From assembly GCA_949296645.1 (NCBI GenBank), contig CASFPH010000009.1, positions 1-64,000 on the forward strand: a stretch of 64,000 nt of DNA, written 5' to 3'. The stretch is from an uncultured Bacteroidales bacterium (lineage in GTDB: Bacteria; Bacteroidota; Bacteroidia; Bacteroidales; UBA932). Made by a program: the position numbers and the translations under genes. A model generated the notes under the pieces. It was not told where the DNA came from and searched no databases. It worked only from the letters and a program-made list of their open reading frames with translations. The stretch's first letter is position 1; each line of letters opens with the position of its first letter. Positions 60,703-64,000 of this stretch are shown one piece after another.

Positions 60703-61857
60703 ATGATCAGACGGAAATACATTGACGCTTTCAGAAAACTTGAAACCCCGTTTTATTTCTATGACATGGACCTGCTTGTGCGTACATTACAGGAATATTC
60801 ATCGGAACTTTCAAAGCGCGGTTACAAGGCGCATTATGCCCTGAAGGCAAATGCAGATCCGCGGATCTTAAGCATGGTACGCTCGATGGGCTTCGGAGCC
60901 GATTGCGTGAGCGGCAACGAGGTGCGTCTGGCGGTGGAGTCCGGGTTCCCGTCAGACAAGATTGTCTATGCAGGTGTCGGAAAGACTGATAAGGAGATAA
61001 TTTATGCGCTTAAGGCTGATATTTTCTGTTTCAACTGCGAGTCATTGCCCGAACTCGAAGTAATAGATGCCCTTGCAGGCAAGTGCAGAAAAAAGGCAAG
61101 AGTCTCGTTGAGGATAAATCCCGATATCGATGCACATACCCACAGCTATATAAGCACCGGAAGAAAGGAGGACAAATTCGGTATAAGCGAATATGCGTTT
61201 GATGAGGTTTTCGCCCTTCTGGAAAAATCAGCGAACATAGAGTTTGCAGGCCTTCATTTTCATGTAGGCTCTCAGATAACGGACATGAATGTGTTCAGGG
61301 AATTGTGCAGTAAGGTGGATAATGTAGTAGGACTGTTTGAAAACAGGGGTTTCCAGGTACAGAATATCAATATGGGAGGGGGGCTCGGTGTAGATTATGA
61401 GAATCCCGAAATTTTCCCGGTCCCTGATTTCAGGGAATATTTCTCTACGATAGCAAGAAATCTCAGAAGTGCAAAAGGAAGAACGGTCCATTTCGAACCG
61501 GGACGTGCGCTAGTGGCCCAGTGCGGTCATCTGATAAGCAGAGTGCTTTATGTAAAGCATGGCCAGACCAGAAACTTTGCGGTTATTGATGCAGGAATGA
61601 ACGATCTTATCCGTCCTGCTCTTTACGGTGCTTCGCATAAAATAGAAAACATTACCTCTACAGGAGATTATCTTGAATATGATGTCGTAGGACCGGTGTG
61701 TGAATCGAGTGACAGGTTCGGCTCTTCTGTGAGTCTCAGGGAAACGGACAGGGGAGACATTATTGCAATACATTCTGCCGGTGCTTACGGCCAGGTTATG
61801 GCAATGAGGTATAACCAGAGAAAAATAGCTGAAACATATTATTCGGATTTGATATAG
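60703..61857 (+). CDS. lysA: Diaminopimelate decarboxylase
   Basis: A PLP enzyme of 384 aa that makes lysine from meso-diaminopimelate. It has the PLP lysine in AHYALKANADP (near 48), HVGSQITD (near 187), GGGLGVDYE (near 227), EPGRALVA (near 264) and the specificity loop CESSD (near 330). The last motif marks diaminopimelate rather than ornithine as substrate, though carboxynorspermidine decarboxylases are relatives, of note beside a polyamine-type gene. Confidence 0.93.
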   Translation: MIRRKYIDAFRKLETPFYFYDMDLLVRTLQEYSSELSKRGYKAHYALKANADPRILSMVRSMGFGADCVSGNEVRLAVESGFPSDKIVYAGVGKTDKEIIYALKADIFCFNCESLPELEVIDALAGKCRKKARVSLRINPDIDAHTHSYISTGRKEDKFGISEYAFDEVFALLEKSANIEFAGLHFHVGSQITDMNVFRELCSKVDNVVGLFENRGFQVQNINMGGGLGVDYENPEIFPVPDFREYFSTIARNLRSAKGRTVHFEPGRALVAQCGHLISRVLYVKHGQTRNFAVIDAGMNDLIRPALYGASHKIENITSTGDYLEYDVVGPVCESSDRFGSSVSLRETDRGDIIAIHSAGAYGQVMAMRYNQRKIAETYYSDLI

Positions 61858-61864
61858 AAAAAAC

Positions 61865-62473
61865 ATGGGCAGAGTAAGTTCCAGAGAAAAGTACATTGAA
61901 AGAATATTCGATTTGTACAGGCAGGAAGGACTGTTCCTGAATATGGATGTCGTTGCTGAGCGTATAGGTGTGACAAAGAAGACTCTTTACAACAATTTTG
62001 AAAGTAAGGAAGACATGATACGCAGTACGGTGCAGCATATGCTGAACAAGGTAGCATACGATCTTGACAAGGCATTGCGTGGAGGAACTGATGCAATAGA
62101 CAGTTTCAGGCTTGCTTTGAATGTCATGAAGGGCCTTTTCGATTCCTTCGGAGAAAAACTGATAATGGATGTCCGTACCTATCTTCCTGAGATGCGTATG
62201 CTCAACCATATTGACAGGATGAGTCTTTATTCCAGACTTATTATTGAAAACTACAAGAGGGGCGTAAGGGAAGGTATTTTCATAAAGAATCTGAAGATAG
62301 ATTATCTGGCCATATTCTTTACATCTTCCATATACAAGATGTATTACAATAATAACGTGCATGTTTACCTGAAAGATCCTTACGGGTTTACAATCGAACT
62401 TGCCAAATATCATCTGCGTTCAATAGTGAATGATACTGGCCGTATGATTCTGAGCAGGATATTCAAGTGTTAG
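61865..62473 (+). CDS. TetR/AcrR-family transcriptional regulator
   Basis: A 202-aa regulator with an N-terminal DNA-binding helix-turn-helix (about 20-50: MDVVAERIGVTKKTLYNNFESKEDMI) and a variable ligand-binding domain with no recognised motif. It lies 7 nt after lysA on the same strand, so it is co-transcribed. The target and ligand are unknown. Confidence 0.9.
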   Translation: MGRVSSREKYIERIFDLYRQEGLFLNMDVVAERIGVTKKTLYNNFESKEDMIRSTVQHMLNKVAYDLDKALRGGTDAIDSFRLALNVMKGLFDSFGEKLIMDVRTYLPEMRMLNHIDRMSLYSRLIIENYKRGVREGIFIKNLKIDYLAIFFTSSIYKMYYNNNVHVYLKDPYGFTIELAKYHLRSIVNDTGRMILSRIFKC

Positions 62474-62521
62474 GAAAAGACAGTAATGAAAATAAAAAGT
62501 AATTTAAAATAATAGATAGAT

Positions 62522-63862
62522 ATGTTTGAAAATCTGATAGACAGGCTGGAGAATTCCTTTAAGATACTCAAGGGGGAAGGGAAAATCACTGAAATCAATG
62601 TCGCGGAAACCCTCAAGGATATAAGAAAGGCTCTGCTTGATGCCGACGTCAGCTATAAGATAGCCAAGTCTTTTTGCGATGATGTCAAAAAGAAAGCTCT
62701 GGGACAGAATGTGCTGAAAGCTGTACGCCCAGGACAGATGATGACCAAGATAGTTCACGATGAGCTTACAGCCCTTATGGGTAGTGAAGCCGTGGATATC
62801 AATATAAAGGGTAATCCTGGAATAGTCCTTGTATCCGGACTTCAGGGTTCCGGAAAAACTACGTTTTCAGGAAAACTTGCCTTGAATTGCAGAACAAAGC
62901 GTGGAAAGAAAGTCCTTCTGGTGGCAGGTGACGTATATAGACCGGCGGCCATAGAACAGCTCAGGGTTCTTGCAGAACAGGTCGGTGTGGATATGTATAC
63001 GGAAGAAGGTTCCAAAGATCCGGTTTCCATAGCCAAAAATGCGGTGAAAAAGGCCCAGGCTGAGAAGTATGATCTTGTTATCATAGATACCGCCGGACGT
63101 CTTGCAATCGATGAGCAGATGATGCAGGAGATCGAAGCAGTAAAAAAGGCAGTCAACCCGACAGAAACTCTGTTTGTAGTGGATTCAATGACAGGTCAGG
63201 ATGCAGTGGATACCGCAAAGACCTTCAACGACAGACTTGATTTCGACGGAGTTGTCCTTACCAAACTGGATGGTGATACAAGAGGCGGTGCCGCTCTCTC
63301 GATAAGGGCAGTTGTGAACAAACCTATAAAATTCGTAAGTGCCGGAGAAAAAATGGAGGCTCTTGACGTTTTCCATCCGAAAAGAATTGCAGACAGGATT
63401 CTCGGGATGGGTGACGTAGTGTCTCTTGTTGAAAAGGCTCAGGAACAGTTCGATGAAGAAGAAGCCAGAAAGTTGCACAAGAAACTGATAAAGGATCAGT
63501 TTACCCTCGATGATTTCTATAATCAAATACAGCAGATCAAGAAGATGGGTAATATAAAGGATCTTGCTTCAATGATTCCGGGAATGGGAAAGGCGCTGAA
63601 GGATATCGATATGGACAATTCTTCATTCAAGGGAATTGAGGCAATTATTCTGTCCATGACCAAAGAAGAAAGGGAGAAACCGGAAATACTTAACGGAAGC
63701 AGAAGAAGACGTATAGCCGAAGGAAGCGGTACTACAATAGTTGAGGTAAACAGACTCGTGAAGCAGTTTGAGGATACAAGAAAGGTTATGAAAATGATGG
63801 CAGGCGGCGGACCTGGCAAAAATGCCATGAGAGCAATGTCTGCATTGAGAAGAAAAAGATAA
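62522..63862 (+). CDS. ffh: Signal recognition particle protein Ffh
   Basis: Ffh binds signal sequences and 4.5S RNA and delivers ribosomes to FtsY. The 446-aa protein has the N domain helices (1-90), the GTPase G domain with GLQGSGKTTFSGKLA (near 107), DTAGRLA (near 189) and TKLDGDTRGGAALS (near 247), and a Met-rich M domain (about 320-446, with MIPGMGKAL and MMAGGGPGKNAM). Confidence 0.97.
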   Translation: MFENLIDRLENSFKILKGEGKITEINVAETLKDIRKALLDADVSYKIAKSFCDDVKKKALGQNVLKAVRPGQMMTKIVHDELTALMGSEAVDINIKGNPGIVLVSGLQGSGKTTFSGKLALNCRTKRGKKVLLVAGDVYRPAAIEQLRVLAEQVGVDMYTEEGSKDPVSIAKNAVKKAQAEKYDLVIIDTAGRLAIDEQMMQEIEAVKKAVNPTETLFVVDSMTGQDAVDTAKTFNDRLDFDGVVLTKLDGDTRGGAALSIRAVVNKPIKFVSAGEKMEALDVFHPKRIADRILGMGDVVSLVEKAQEQFDEEEARKLHKKLIKDQFTLDDFYNQIQQIKKMGNIKDLASMIPGMGKALKDIDMDNSSFKGIEAIILSMTKEEREKPEILNGSRRRRIAEGSGTTIVEVNRLVKQFEDTRKVMKMMAGGGPGKNAMRAMSALRRKR

Positions 63863-63883
63863 TTTATTTAAAATATATCGTAC

Positions 63884-64000
63884 ATGGAAATTCTGGATGG
63901 TAAGAAATTGTCCGATACCATAAAAATGGAAATTTCCGCCCAAGTGGAGAAAATGGTTTCGGAAGGGAAAAAGCGCCCGCATCTTGTGGCTGTGCTTGTC
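63884..64000 (+). CDS. folD: Bifunctional methylenetetrahydrofolate dehydrogenase/cyclohydrolase, 5' part
   Basis: The first 39 codons are present and run off the right edge. They read MEILDGKKLSDTIKMEI, then KRPHLVAVLV, the typical N-terminus of FolD (GKxLAxxI followed by PxLAVILVG). FolD interconverts methylene- and formyl-tetrahydrofolate. The ffh-folD order is common in Bacteroidota. Confidence 0.85.
   Translation, partial: MEILDGKKLSDTIKMEISAQVEKMVSEGKKRPHLVAVLV

Overview
The window looks like a chromosomal segment of an anaerobic member of the Bacteroidota, most probably order Bacteroidales. This is inferred from three things. First, about twenty intergenic regions carry the Bacteroidota -7 promoter element TAnnTTTG instead of a -10 TATAAT box, and ribosome-binding purine tracts are largely absent. 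Second, many genes belong to families typical of the phylum: DUF4293, DUF3276 (PUR-alpha), DUF5606, DUF6340-like lipoprotein, porin O/P, PorT-like barrel, ~325-aa NusB, the yajC-ybbR-coaE order, and the 30-aa basic mS38/COX24-like protein. Third, the metabolism fits a fermenter (2-oxoacid:ferredoxin oxidoreductase, ADP-forming acyl-CoA synthetase, ATP-dependent PEP carboxykinase, MenA). I do not name a genus.

Layout. 1-4.2 kb is a decaying margin. The left edge holds three tandem 23-24 bp repeats like the terminus of an IS21-type element, inserted into the 3' end of a cytochrome c assembly gene (ccsA). ccsA also has an in-frame TAG at a position where Trp is expected, and its partner resB has a 9-A tract that puts its best start out of frame. 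After an intact M81 (MlrC-like) lipoprotein come an ECF sigma-factor pseudogene (one TGA, one frameshift) and an unidentified ORF whose expected ATG reads ATA. 4.9-7.7 kb carries menA, two envelope protein genes and DUF4293 (minus strand). 7.7-15.9 kb is mostly plus strand: nucleoside phosphorylase, FtsX-like permease, porin, dicarboxylate/amino-acid symporter, omega-amidase-like hydrolase and a 5'-nucleotidase lipoprotein, with a thioredoxin lipid/periplasmic protein gene inserted on the minus strand. 15.9-19.4 kb (minus) is a glycosyltransferase, RNase Y, a structured RNA that is probably 6S RNA, ZapA and a coiled-coil protein. 19.5-24.4 kb (minus) is one operon for oxidising branched-chain 2-oxoacids to acyl-CoA and recovering ATP, and it includes a 51-aa membrane protein.

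26.2-30.1 kb (plus) is the most interesting cluster: an amidohydrolase of the MTA/SAH/5'-deoxyadenosine deaminase type, a 6-oxopurine-type nucleoside phosphorylase, a class II aldolase and MtnA isomerase. Together they can be read as a deamination-first version of the DHAP shunt that disposes of radical-SAM by-product 5'-deoxyadenosine. The cluster is divergent from a B12/radical-SAM enzyme gene, and the two share a perfectly palindromic double promoter.

30.1-34.8 kb holds a WalJ-like hydrolase, pckA and recQ. 34.7-44.7 kb (minus) holds a large FAD/Fe-S oxidoreductase, a two-domain thioredoxin-like protein, coaD, a META lipoprotein, ung, lon and a BamA/TamA-type barrel. 44.8-46.9 kb holds HU, the 30-aa basic protein and RNase G. 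47-59.3 kb holds an M28 peptidase, DUF3276, then nusB-yajC-ybbR-coaE, a DnaJ/TerB protein, DUF5606, rimO, fabG, a DUF6340-like lipoprotein, yicC, glnS and msrA. 59.3-64 kb holds an intergenic repeat region, a deoxyhypusine synthase-like gene, lysA, a TetR regulator, ffh and the start of folD. No tRNA, rRNA or CRISPR array was seen.
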